Positions 25,246-35,951 of a DNA stretch of 64,000 nt are shown in pieces. The stretch comes from Schlesneria paludicola DSM 18645 (GTDB lineage Bacteria > Planctomycetota > Planctomycetia > Planctomycetales > Planctomycetaceae), in NCBI RefSeq assembly GCF_000255655.1, contig NZ_JH636435.1:1831232-1895231 (forward strand), read 5' to 3'. The notes under the pieces are model-generated. The model worked only from the letters and a program-made list of their open reading frames with translations. It was not told where the DNA came from and made no database searches. A program made the position numbers and the translations under genes. Numbering within the stretch: position 1 is the stretch's first letter; every line of letters starts with the position of its first letter.

Positions 25246-28200
25246 ATGAATGTCAGCGAAACACATATCGAATCCTTGTTCTTTGCAGCGTTGGAGCAGA
25301 AATCCGATGCGGGACGAGAGGAATTTCTGAACGAGGCGTGTGCGAACGACCCCGAACTGCGGCGTCGGATCGAGCAACTTCTCACGGCAAAATCGCAGTT
25401 GGGTGAGTTCTTAACCAGCGCGGATCAAGTCGATCGCCCGATCAAACCGGAACTTCGAGAAACCACGGGTACGGTGATTGGGCCGTACAAACTGCGCGAA
25501 GTCCTCGGCGAAGGCGGTATGGGAATCGTCTATGCCGCCGAACAGGAATCCCCGATTCGCCGCACTGTGGCTCTGAAGCTGGTCAAACCGGGGATGGACA
25601 CCCGAGAAGTCGTCGCGCGGTTTGAGGCCGAAAGGCAAGCGTTGGCGATGATGGATCACCCCAATATCGCCAAAGTCCATGACGCGGGAACGACGGAATC
25701 CGGCCGCCCCTACTTTGTGATGGAACTGGTCCGCGGACTGCCAATCACGGAATACTGTGACCGATGTCAGTTGTCACCGCGTGATCGAATTCGTCTCGTG
25801 ATTGCGGTCTGCCAGGCTGTCCAGCACGCGCATCAGCGTGGGGTCATCCATCGTGACATCAAGCCGTCCAACGTGATGATTACCCTGCACGACGGAGTGC
25901 CCGTCGCCAAAATCATCGATTTCGGGGTCGCAAAAGCCATCAACCACCGCCTATCTGAGCAAACGGTTTACACGCGCGTGGCTCAAATGCTGGGAACGCC
26001 CATGTACATGAGCCCCGAACAGGCTGAGCTCAGCGGACTGGACGTCGACGCCCGGAGCGACGTTTATTCTTTAGGAGTTCTCACTTACGAAATCCTTACG
26101 GGCCAACCCCCCTTCGATCGGGAAACCTTCTCGAACGTCGGATACGACGAACTTCGGCGGATGATCCGCGAAGACGAGCCACCTCGTCCCAGTCAGCGCA
26201 TCACCACTCTGTCATCGCTCGCCCGCTCGACCGTTTCCAGCAAACGAGGTCTCGACGAGCGGCAGTTGACTCGCACGCTGCGTGGGGAATTGGACTGGAT
26301 CGTGATGAAAGCGCTCGAAAAGGATCGTGTCCGCCGTTATGGATCATCGGATGCGTTTGCCGCAGACTTACTGCGTTATCTCGATGCTCAACCGATCACC
26401 GCCTGCCCACCTTCACGCATTTATCGGCTGCGGAAATCCATCCAGCGACGGATGCGCGCAATCGGCACCGCGAATTTCCTGATGCTGACGGCGCTCATGT
26501 CGTTGTGCATTCCGCTGTCCATTTACGCGCTGATCACACTGATTCGCGGCACGACACCCATACGACAGAATGTTACTCGCAACTTCGAATCGCCCCCTGC
26601 AGCAAGAGACCCACTCCCCAATCCGCAACCGACGACAACGGGAAGACCTCAGACCGGAAACCCCACGCATTCACTGTTGATCTCCACTCCGATTTCGCCA
26701 AACAAAGAATTGATCGGCCTGGTCCCCGAGCCACGTGTGATTCCCGATATCGGAAAATGGCAGCTCATGACCAAGCGACCGCGTGGCGTGATTCGGTCCG
26801 CAGTCTGGAGTCCCGATGAAAAGCGATTCGCCCTGGCAGAATCCAACAACGTCAGAATCTATGACGCAGCGAACTCAGGACTTCTTCACGTGCTTGTTGG
26901 TCACGAACTGCCGATCAGATCCATTGCCTGGCATCCAGACGGAACACGTCTGGCGTCGGCAAGTGACGATGGAACGGTGCGACTATGGAACAGTCGAGGT
27001 GTCCCCACACACATCCTGAACGGTCATTCGGCGCCTGTCTATCAAGTGAAATGGCGGCCGAACGGCGAACAGCTCGCGTCCGCATCTGCGGATGGATCGA
27101 TACGCATCTGGGATGTTGACGGCACCTTTCGCCAACGGATCGAAGAAGGCCAACGCCATGTCTTCTGCATCGCATGGAGCCCAGATTCGAAATGGCTGGC
27201 GTCGAGCGGCGGAAACATTTACCCGCCCAACAACGATGGCTTTCCCGGCGACACGACGATCCGCGTCTGGAACCTGGACTCCGGTGAACTGATCGACCGG
27301 CTAGGTGGATCAGAGCGACATAGCACGCTCTGTCTGGATTGGAACTCGGACGGGACTCAGCTGGCCGCCGGCTATGGAGACTTCTATCGCTGTACACAAG
27401 ACGCCTTCGCTCCAATCGACAACGCGGGCATCAGGATCTGGAAGCGCGATGGAACCCTGGTGAAAGAAATCTCACAACAGATGGGAACGATCAATGCCAT
27501 CGCCTGGGACCCCTCAGGCCGAAAAATCGCCTTCGGAGGACGCCATGGAATCCTGCGCCTGTGGGATGCAAACAAAAATTCCGTTGTGGATATCGAGTCC
27601 AGTCACAAACTGGACATCACCTCGGTCACCTGGTCAAGGAACGGAACACGCATCCTCTCGTGCAATCGCAGTTCGGTCCGCGAATGGAATGATTCGCAGT
27701 TGGTTGGCACGACTATGCTTCTGCAAGGACTTTCTGAAAACAGCTTCTTCTTTCTCAAATGGAGCCCGGATGGGCAAACGCTCGCAGCAACCGTTCGGGG
27801 AAAGCAACAATTCTACAGCGCGTCGGATCTCACCCCGACATCTCCTCCATCGGCGAACACCTCTCTGAAATGGTGGGACGCCGACCAGCCGAATATTCGC
27901 CCCGATGGAACTGTGCCTTATCCATTGGAAGGAACCATTCCCCGGATGCGTCGGTGGGCCTGGAATCGGAATGGTTGGATCGCAGGTGCCACGTGGACGG
28001 ATGCCAGCGTCACGATCTGGAATGCGCAAGGAAAGCATGTGAACACGGTCTATCGTCATCGGGGCGGTGTAGAATCCGTCGCATGGAACTCTGACGGCAC
28101 ATGGCTCGCGACGGGCGGCGGAGATTCTGTGCGAACCTGGCGTCCTGATGGCACACCAGGCTCCGTAATGAAAGGCCACACTGACGAAGTGTACCCCGTC

Positions 28201-28611
28201 GCCTGGAGTCCCGACGGACAATGGATCGCGTCGGGAAGCAGCGATTCGACGGTTCGACTTTGGAAACCTGACGGAACCGCTGGCCCGATATTGCGGGGAC
28301 ATCAGGGAGGCATTCATGATGTCGTCTGGAGCCCTGATTCAACACAGATTGCATCCGCCAGTTGGCTCGACAGCACAAGCCGAATCTGGGACGTAGCAAC
28401 GGGGAAAACGCTGTATCAGGCGCTGTTGCTTGAATCAGATTCGGCCATCTCGATCAGCCCCTCGGGTGACGTTCTGCATTCCGACCGCGACCAGCTCGAA
28501 GATGCACTCGTTTATCTGATTGAAAAGCCGGACTTCTCGACGGATCAGTTGACGTTCGAGGCGTTTCAGCGGCGATTCGCACAGTACTTCTCGCGCGCGG
28601 CCAGCGAGTGA
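25246..28611 (+). CDS. Membrane Ser/Thr protein kinase with C-terminal WD40 propeller
   Basis: 1121 residues. N-terminal 75 residues form a helical leader rich in acidic and Arg residues. Kinase domain about 79-380: P-loop LGEGGMGIVY (88 on), catalytic Lys in VALKLV (111), HRDIKPSNV (202-210), DFGVAKA (225 on), GTPMYMSPEQAE. One transmembrane helix at about 409-433, a Pro/Thr-rich linker, then from about 510 to 1060 many WD40 repeats (GHELPIRSIAWHPDGTRLASASDDGTVRLWN and similar). The topology places the propeller outside the cytoplasm as a sensor or binding platform. Start ATG 25246 follows GAGGAG. Probably co-expressed with the ECF sigma factor. Confidence 0.96.
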   Translation: MNVSETHIESLFFAALEQKSDAGREEFLNEACANDPELRRRIEQLLTAKSQLGEFLTSADQVDRPIKPELRETTGTVIGPYKLREVLGEGGMGIVYAAEQESPIRRTVALKLVKPGMDTREVVARFEAERQALAMMDHPNIAKVHDAGTTESGRPYFVMELVRGLPITEYCDRCQLSPRDRIRLVIAVCQAVQHAHQRGVIHRDIKPSNVMITLHDGVPVAKIIDFGVAKAINHRLSEQTVYTRVAQMLGTPMYMSPEQAELSGLDVDARSDVYSLGVLTYEILTGQPPFDRETFSNVGYDELRRMIREDEPPRPSQRITTLSSLARSTVSSKRGLDERQLTRTLRGELDWIVMKALEKDRVRRYGSSDAFAADLLRYLDAQPITACPPSRIYRLRKSIQRRMRAIGTANFLMLTALMSLCIPLSIYALITLIRGTTPIRQNVTRNFESPPAARDPLPNPQPTTTGRPQTGNPTHSLLISTPISPNKELIGLVPEPRVIPDIGKWQLMTKRPRGVIRSAVWSPDEKRFALAESNNVRIYDAANSGLLHVLVGHELPIRSIAWHPDGTRLASASDDGTVRLWNSRGVPTHILNGHSAPVYQVKWRPNGEQLASASADGSIRIWDVDGTFRQRIEEGQRHVFCIAWSPDSKWLASSGGNIYPPNNDGFPGDTTIRVWNLDSGELIDRLGGSERHSTLCLDWNSDGTQLAAGYGDFYRCTQDAFAPIDNAGIRIWKRDGTLVKEISQQMGTINAIAWDPSGRKIAFGGRHGILRLWDANKNSVVDIESSHKLDITSVTWSRNGTRILSCNRSSVREWNDSQLVGTTMLLQGLSENSFFFLKWSPDGQTLAATVRGKQQFYSASDLTPTSPPSANTSLKWWDADQPNIRPDGTVPYPLEGTIPRMRRWAWNRNGWIAGATWTDASVTIWNAQGKHVNTVYRHRGGVESVAWNSDGTWLATGGGDSVRTWRPDGTPGSVMKGHTDEVYPVAWSPDGQWIASGSSDSTVRLWKPDGTAGPILRGHQGGIHDVVWSPDSTQIASASWLDSTSRIWDVATGKTLYQALLLESDSAISISPSGDVLHSDRDQLEDALVYLIEKPDFSTDQLTFEAFQRRFAQYFSRAASE

Positions 28612-28845
28612 TCTCCATTCATTGCCATCGCGGCGGACAAACGTCGAAAGCCATTCGGTTTCCCGATCCTTTCATGGCATGCCAACCGAATTTCTGAAAT
28701 CAAGGAGATTTTCTGAGGGGATTGGCAGCAAAGTCTCGCATGACATGACGGGAACAGGCCCGTCGCCTGAACCGCGAAACTCAAAGCGGAACTTATGCGT
28801 CGTCGGCGGTCAATGCGCGACGGCTCATGTCAGCAGGATTCACTC

Positions 28846-30006
28846 ATGCGATCGATCTGGTCCTGGTTGTCAAACCTTCCGATGTCAAGTTGCCAACCGC
28901 AGAACGGTTTGCAGGCGAGATCCTCGTGCACCTCGAATCGACAGCCCAGGCTCGCGCAGGATGATCGGCGTCAACTGAACGCAGGATGGTATTCCTCCGC
29001 CGCTCTGGCTCTGACAAGTTTCATTTTGGGGGTCTTCGTCGTCTGGGATTTGGCATCGAAGTCAAATATCAACGCGATCGCAATTCCACATCACTCGAAT
29101 GCGGAAATCGTCCCAGCAACGCATGAAGCGATCCGCTCCATCTCCCCCTCAAACGATGGGCAGTTCCTTGATGTTGTTCAGGGGGCAACGGTCTGTTTTC
29201 GTCGCGACGCACATTCAGGTGACACGCTCGGAACCATTCGCCTGTCGCCCACTAATTTGCCCCGATTTCAGAATATGGGTGACGCAAAGGGCTGGGTTGC
29301 AATCAATTCGCAAAGCGAATTGGAGCTCATCCGCGACGGAGTGACCTTGTGGCGCAGCCGCCTTCCGGAACAGTATGATGACGAAGTTCTGATCGAGTGC
29401 GATCTGTCAGGAGCACGAAATCGAATTGCCGTGGCATCGAAGCAAGGCTCTCTCTGGATTCTGGAAGTCGATTCCGCGGGAATTGTTCTCACCAGCCAGA
29501 GTTCTGTTGGCGTTCCGCTTGCAGATATGAAAGCCTCTTCCGCCAGCGATCAACTCGCCCTGATCTCTGCGAACCGTGAAGTTCTCATCTGGGATATCGA
29601 TCGTGAGCAGGTCGTGCGGCGAATTCCGACCGGCGACCAGGACGTACGATTCGCGCGATGGTCGCAAGATGGACGACGGCTCGTCACGTTTGGTTCTGGC
29701 GGAGTCATTAAGGTCTGGGATGCTGACTCGGGACACCTCGTGCACCAGGTCAGGACCGATGCACAACTGGTTGTCGCAGCAGAATTGTCGGCGGATGGAA
29801 ACTTCCTGGCCGCTGGTGACGGGAACCTGATTCGAGTCTGGAACCTGTCCGATCGTGACGAACTGTGGTCGCTCGACGGACATACGGGGATGGTGAGCAG
29901 CCTCGCGTTCATGGATCAGGGCAGCACGCTTTTCTCAGGTGATCTGGACGGCAGCCTGCGACGCTGGTCAATCACGGACGGACAGGAACGCTGGACCGTG
30001 CGATGA
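28846..30006 (+). CDS. Membrane-anchored WD40 beta-propeller protein
   Basis: About 386 residues. A single transmembrane helix (AALALTSFILGVFVVWDLA) near residues 50-68 is followed by a propeller with weak WD40 repeats ('VLIWDIDREQVVRRI', 'VIKVWDADSGHLVHQV', 'LIRVWNLSDRDELWSLDGHTGMVSSLAF', 'SLRRWSITDGQERW'). No kinase or other catalytic domain. It follows the kinase-WD40 gene by 234 nt and could be its partner. Start: ATG 28846 has AGGA 7 nt upstream; ATG 28795 in the same frame would add 17 Arg-rich residues. Confidence 0.85.
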   Translation: MRSIWSWLSNLPMSSCQPQNGLQARSSCTSNRQPRLAQDDRRQLNAGWYSSAALALTSFILGVFVVWDLASKSNINAIAIPHHSNAEIVPATHEAIRSISPSNDGQFLDVVQGATVCFRRDAHSGDTLGTIRLSPTNLPRFQNMGDAKGWVAINSQSELELIRDGVTLWRSRLPEQYDDEVLIECDLSGARNRIAVASKQGSLWILEVDSAGIVLTSQSSVGVPLADMKASSASDQLALISANREVLIWDIDREQVVRRIPTGDQDVRFARWSQDGRRLVTFGSGGVIKVWDADSGHLVHQVRTDAQLVVAAELSADGNFLAAGDGNLIRVWNLSDRDELWSLDGHTGMVSSLAFMDQGSTLFSGDLDGSLRRWSITDGQERWTVR

Positions 30007-30188
30007 CTACATCGGCCGCCGAGGGGCCACCTTCACACTCCGAAACGTGTTACGTTCGGCAATCGCCTCAAACTAGTTTTGACGTTGGTCCGTGCTGGCC
30101 CACGCCCCGGTGATTCTCATAAATCGCCATTCACCGGACATGGCAACAAGCATCCACGGATCACCTCAGCCGACTTGATCAAAATAGG

Positions 30189-30224
30189 AAGCCACGGCTC
30201 AGCGAGTTCGCCGGGCCGTGGCTT
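30189..30224 (-). terminator. Probable terminator of metY
   Basis: Perfect 10-bp stem (30189-30198 with 30215-30224) followed on the minus strand by CCTATTTTG. It sits 36 nt past the metY stop. The T-run is short, so confidence is moderate. Confidence 0.65.
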
Positions 30225-30259
30225 TCACGTTCTTCGCAGACTTCATCGCGCAATCTTAC

Positions 30260-32104
<1,845 letters not shown>

Positions 32105-33589
32105 ATGAAACTGACCCTAAAACTCATGTTCGCGATTATCGCCCTGATCATTGTGATGCTGGGTACGGACGCGGTTTTGTCTGTCCAGCGTGAATCCGAC
32201 TTCCTTCAAAAAGAATTGCAGAACAAGGCATATCGAGTCGGCAATGCCATGAAAGAACTGGTAGCAGATGCCTGGCGCCGCCAGGGGCCCGACGTTGCAC
32301 TGGCACTCATTCAGGCCGCGAACGAGAGCGAAACGCTGACAATCATTCGCTGGGTCTGGCTCGACGATGCCTCGGGTGATCGCTTCACGCCGCAGGCCCC
32401 CGTCGACCGTCTAAAACCGGTGGCACGCGGTGAAGTCGTGGCCATGCACTACCAGGATCGGTCGGGAACCTCGAAACTGCTCACCTACATTAAGGTCAAT
32501 GTCGGTCAACGCCCGGGTGCTCTTGAACTTGCCGAGCCCCTGAATGTTGTCGATTCGTTTGTTCGGATCTCGATTTACCGCAAGATCGCGCTCGCCGCCA
32601 TCGTCGTCGGAGCGATCCTGGCGGTGACCCTCCTGCTCGGGATCTGGCTGGTCGGGTGGCCACTGAAACGGTTAACGGACAAAGCGCGACGTGTTGGGGC
32701 GGGAGAGCTGACCGGCCCCATCGAACTCCGCGGACGTGATGAACTGTCCGAACTGGCACTGACGCTCAATCAGATGTGCGAACGGCTGGCGGAATCGCAA
32801 CTTCGCGAACGTAAGGAAACGGAAGCGCGCATCGCGACCATTGAACAACTTCGCCACGCAGATCGCTTGAGGACCGTCGGACAGTTGGCGTCGGGTGTTG
32901 CACACGAACTTGGCACGCCTCTCAACGTTGTCACCGGTCGCGCATCGCTGATCACTTCTGGTCGCCTGAATGCCGAAGCAATCGTGGAAAGTGCGGGCAT
33001 CATCAAGTCGCAGGCGGAGCGGATGACGAACATCATTCGCAAATTGCTGGACTTTTCCCGAACCGGAACATCACATCGAGTGCAGGTGGATCTGATGATG
33101 ATTGTGCGGGAAACTTCTCAGATCTTGGAACCGCTCAGCCGCAAGCACGGTGTTGAATTGATCGTCGTCGACCATCCGGAATCTCAATCCGCCTGTGTCG
33201 ATGCAGGACAAATTCAACAGGTTCTGACAAACCTGATCGTCAATGCCATCCAAGCCACGCCCGAATCCGGCCGCGTCACGATCGACGTCACGCGTGAAAG
33301 ACGACAGCCACCGCCCACTGAAGGGGAGCGAGTGTACGAACGCGATGTCTTTTGTCTCTCCGTTACCGACACCGGCCATGGAATTGCTGACGATGTCCGC
33401 CAGCGACTCTTTGAACCGTTCGTGACAACCAAAGATGTGGGGCAGGGAACAGGACTGGGCCTTTCGATCGCGTATGGTATCGTGCATGAACATGGCGGCT
33501 GGATCGAAGTCGAATCGGAAGTCGGTCATGGCAGCCGGTTCCAAGTATTCCTGCCAACGGAGAGCGAGTCGTGTCCGGACGAGTCTTGA
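32105..33589 (+). CDS. Membrane sensor histidine kinase (NtrB-like partner)
   Basis: 494 residues. Transmembrane helix 1 (about 5-25), an extracytoplasmic sensor segment, helix 2 (about 160-183), HAMP (about 184-235), dimerisation/phosphoacceptor helix with SGVAHELGTPLNVVTGRASL (His267), and an ATPase domain with N box NLIVNAIQATPESG, G1 DTGHGIADDVRQRLFEPF and G2 GQGTGLGLSIAYGIVHEHGGWI. It would phosphorylate the sigma-54 activator encoded immediately downstream, whose start overlaps this gene by 19 nt. The sensed signal is unknown; genes further on suggest envelope stress. Confidence 0.95.
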   Translation: MKLTLKLMFAIIALIIVMLGTDAVLSVQRESDFLQKELQNKAYRVGNAMKELVADAWRRQGPDVALALIQAANESETLTIIRWVWLDDASGDRFTPQAPVDRLKPVARGEVVAMHYQDRSGTSKLLTYIKVNVGQRPGALELAEPLNVVDSFVRISIYRKIALAAIVVGAILAVTLLLGIWLVGWPLKRLTDKARRVGAGELTGPIELRGRDELSELALTLNQMCERLAESQLRERKETEARIATIEQLRHADRLRTVGQLASGVAHELGTPLNVVTGRASLITSGRLNAEAIVESAGIIKSQAERMTNIIRKLLDFSRTGTSHRVQVDLMMIVRETSQILEPLSRKHGVELIVVDHPESQSACVDAGQIQQVLTNLIVNAIQATPESGRVTIDVTRERRQPPPTEGERVYERDVFCLSVTDTGHGIADDVRQRLFEPFVTTKDVGQGTGLGLSIAYGIVHEHGGWIEVESEVGHGSRFQVFLPTESESCPDES

Positions 33590-34950
33590 TTGTCGATGAC
33601 GACCGCAGCATGTGCGAATTGATCGAGGCAGATCTCGCTTCACGCGGCATGGCGTGCCAATGGTTCACATCGGCGGACGAGGCCATTCGCGCCATTCATG
33701 AAGGCCAATTCGATGTTATCCTGACCGATCTGCAGATGCCGGGACTGAACGGAATTGCCCTGTGTGAACGGATCGTCGCGAATCGCCCTGATATTCCGGT
33801 CGTCGTCATGACGGCATTTGGCAGCCTCGAAACGGCCGTCGCCGCCATCCGCGCCGGGGCCTACGACTTCGTCAGCAAGCCAGTCGAGCTGGATATGCTC
33901 GCGCTCACCCTGCAACGAGCCATCCAGCATCGTTCACTGGCCGAACAGGTGCGAGTCCTCAGTGATCGAGTGCAGCAGTCCAATCGGTTCGCGCACCTAC
34001 TGGGAGAAAGTCCCGTCATGCAGCGGTTGTTCGACGAACTTCGTCGAGTGGCCAATACCGACGCGTCGGTTCTAATCACGGGTGAAAGCGGGACTGGAAA
34101 AGAGCTTGTTGCAAAAGCCCTGCACGCACAGAGTCGACGCAAAGGCAAACCGTTCGTCGCGATCAACTGCGCCGCTCTTCCTGAACAACTCTTGGAAAGT
34201 GAACTCTTCGGCCACAAGCGCGGCGCCTTCACGGATGCCGTCGCCGATAAGAAAGGCCTGTTTTTGCAGGCGGACGGAGGAACCCTGTTTCTGGATGAGC
34301 TCGCGGAATTCCCACTGGCCCTGCAGCCGAAATTGTTGCGTGCCCTCGAAGCGCGCACCGTGCGCCACGTTGGTAGTGAAACCGAACTCGCCTTTGATGT
34401 ACGCCTCATTGCCGCCACCAATCGCGACCTCGAAACGGCGGTCGAGGAAAAGCGGTTCCGCGAAGACCTGTATTTTCGTATCAATGTCATTCAGATCAAA
34501 TTGCCGCCCTTGCGTTCGCGGGGAAATGACGTCCTGCTTCTCGCACAGCATTACGTGGAGCAGTTCGCCTCGCAGAACGACAAACAAATTGTGGGCCTGA
34601 GCGACGCGACCGCCAAAAAATTGCTCGACTATTCGTGGCCCGGCAACGTGCGAGAACTGCGCAACGCGATTGAACGAGCCGTTGCACTCACTCGGTTCGA
34701 TCGGATCGCCGTAGATGACCTCCCGGACAAGATTCGGAACTATCGGGGAACTCATTTGGAACTCGCGGGGGATAACCCGTCGGAACTACGTCCGATGGAA
34801 GAGATCGAACGGCGATACATTCAACATGTCCTGAACGCCACTCACGGCAACCGGACACAAACAGCACAGATCCTTGGGTTCGATCGAAAAACACTCTATC
34901 GCAAGCTGAAACAAATGGGCGAACCGATCGACGTACTCGATAAGAAATGA
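33571..34950 (+). CDS. NtrC-family sigma-54-dependent response regulator
   Basis: 459 residues. Receiver domain with phosphoacceptor Asp53 (VILTDLQMPG) and conserved Lys near 103. AAA+ domain with Walker A GESGTGKE (171-178), the sigma-54 contact loop GHKRGAFTDA (variant of GAFTGA, 218-223), Walker B GGTLFLDEL, R-finger region FREDLYFRINV and WPGNVRELRNAIERAV. C-terminal Fis-type helix-turn-helix: NATHGNRTQTAQILGFDRKTLYRKLKQMG. Start GTG 33571 has GGAGAG upstream and overlaps the kinase gene. It should activate sigma-54 promoters from upstream dyad sites; see 35084-35116 and 35353-35367. Confidence 0.96.
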   Translation: MSGRVLIVDDDRSMCELIEADLASRGMACQWFTSADEAIRAIHEGQFDVILTDLQMPGLNGIALCERIVANRPDIPVVVMTAFGSLETAVAAIRAGAYDFVSKPVELDMLALTLQRAIQHRSLAEQVRVLSDRVQQSNRFAHLLGESPVMQRLFDELRRVANTDASVLITGESGTGKELVAKALHAQSRRKGKPFVAINCAALPEQLLESELFGHKRGAFTDAVADKKGLFLQADGGTLFLDELAEFPLALQPKLLRALEARTVRHVGSETELAFDVRLIAATNRDLETAVEEKRFREDLYFRINVIQIKLPPLRSRGNDVLLLAQHYVEQFASQNDKQIVGLSDATAKKLLDYSWPGNVRELRNAIERAVALTRFDRIAVDDLPDKIRNYRGTHLELAGDNPSELRPMEEIERRYIQHVLNATHGNRTQTAQILGFDRKTLYRKLKQMGEPIDVLDKK

Positions 34951-34982
34951 TGCGCCAATCAACGCATCATTTCTTATCGAGT
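34935..34982. terminator. 20-bp inverted repeat at the end of the regulator gene
   Basis: A perfect 20-bp stem (34935-34954 with 34963-34982) with an 8-nt loop, beginning 16 nt before the stop codon of the sigma-54 activator gene. There is only a short T stretch inside the arm and none after it, so it is not a textbook intrinsic terminator; it could still stop or stabilise the transcript. Confidence 0.55.
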
Positions 34983-35083
34983 TTGATTCGCTCCAAAAAA
35001 GGTTACAGCACCAACGGATTCGTCAGCACCATTCGGTCGATTCAACCGAACGGGCACCCGTCCTTCCGAGACACTTTTGCCTC

Positions 35084-35116
35084 GGGGCAGATTTCCCCGC
35101 CGGGGCAGATTGCCCC
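35084..35116 (+). promoter_or_regulatory. Two tandem GGGGCA-GAT-TGCCCC dyads (candidate activator sites)
   Basis: Dyad 1 GGGGCAGATTTCCCC (35084-35098) and dyad 2 GGGGCAGATTGCCCC (35102-35116) have 18-bp centre spacing, with a further TGCCCC half-site at 35124-35129. They lie about 240-270 bp upstream of the -24/-12 element, a normal distance for an NtrC-family enhancer. Binding by the adjacent activator is inferred. Confidence 0.55.
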
Positions 35117-35352
35117 ACGACTTTGCCCCAAGTCGCCACGACGTTTTCCATTCGCAAAAGTTGCGATCGTCTCGCATCGCAGCATGTTGAAATCACGGGA
35201 GCGGGCCCCGCTCAAAGTCGAAAAATGACATAACATTGTGACGGCCAAAGGGCCTGCAACTCGCTTTTCGACAGGCTGATTCAGCTGCGTGGCTCAGGCA
35301 AACTTCGCCGAAATCACGCCCGATCCATCAATTCCATTGGCAGGAACGTGAT

Positions 35353-35367
35353 TGGCATCACAGTTGC
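35353..35367 (+). promoter_or_regulatory. Candidate sigma-54 (-24/-12) promoter
   Basis: TGGCATCACAGTTGC matches the sigma-54 consensus TGGCAC-N5-TTGC with one difference and the required spacing (GG and GC twelve bases apart). It lies 55 nt upstream of the receiver gene's ATG, predicting transcription from near 35379. Confidence 0.6.
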
Positions 35368-35421
35368 CTATACCCGCCTCAACGATCCGTTTTTAAGAAC
35401 GGCAATCGCAGGAGGTTTCGC

Positions 35422-35868
35422 ATGGTAACTCAAAACCTTGAACGTCTGTCCGTAGCGTCCGCCGCCCCCGTGGGGAAATCGTCCGCCGCCAAGCTTCACG
35501 TCTTGATCGCGGATGACGATGCCGAGATGCGTTCGTTGCTCGCGTTGGCGCTGACGCATGCCGGGTACAACGTGATGGAATGTCGCGATGGAGAAGAACT
35601 GTCCCTGTGTCTGCGTGAATCATCCACCAGCCAAGCCGAACGCGTTGATCTGGTGATTTCGGACGTACGAATGCCCGGACTGACAGGTCTGGGGGTTCTC
35701 AAGATTCACGGAGCAAAACCGAGATGTCCGCCCATCATCCTGATGACGGCGTTCGGTGACAAATTGACTCGATTGGAAGCCGAACGAATGGGCGCGGTCG
35801 CATTCTTCGACAAACCATTTTGCCTGGATGACCTGATCGCAAAAGTTCGCACGCTCGCACCACCATGA
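35422..35868 (+). CDS. Stand-alone response-regulator receiver protein
   Basis: 148 residues. After an N-terminal extension of about 25 residues comes a complete receiver domain: acidic triad HVLIADDDAEM, phosphoacceptor Asp in LVISDVRMPGLTGL, conserved Thr in ILMTAFG and Lys in FFDKPFCLDDLI. No output domain. It may act as a phosphate sink or a partner of the upstream kinase. AGGAGGT lies 5 nt before ATG 35422, a much stronger ribosome-binding site than most in this window. Probably co-transcribed with htrA, 83 nt downstream, from the sigma-54-type promoter. Confidence 0.93.
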   Translation: MVTQNLERLSVASAAPVGKSSAAKLHVLIADDDAEMRSLLALALTHAGYNVMECRDGEELSLCLRESSTSQAERVDLVISDVRMPGLTGLGVLKIHGAKPRCPPIILMTAFGDKLTRLEAERMGAVAFFDKPFCLDDLIAKVRTLAPP

Positions 35869-35951
35869 ATTGATCAGAACTTTGATGAGCGTTGCGAACT
35901 TTCTCTTCCCGTTTTCAGTTAGATATGAAGCAACAATAAGGAGACCTGTTT

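Larger units (their letters stand above)
34951..35421. other. Regulatory intergenic region between activator and receiver genes
   Basis: 471 bp without a convincing gene. It contains the inverted repeat at the activator's end, two GC-rich dyads at 35084-35116 and a sigma-54-type promoter element at 35353-35367, spaced as expected for enhancer-dependent control of the receiver and HtrA genes. Confidence 0.65.

Noticed and set aside
32917-32935. Sigma-54-like TTGGCACG inside the histidine kinase gene
   Set aside because: No TTGC element at the required spacing and it lies within coding sequence.
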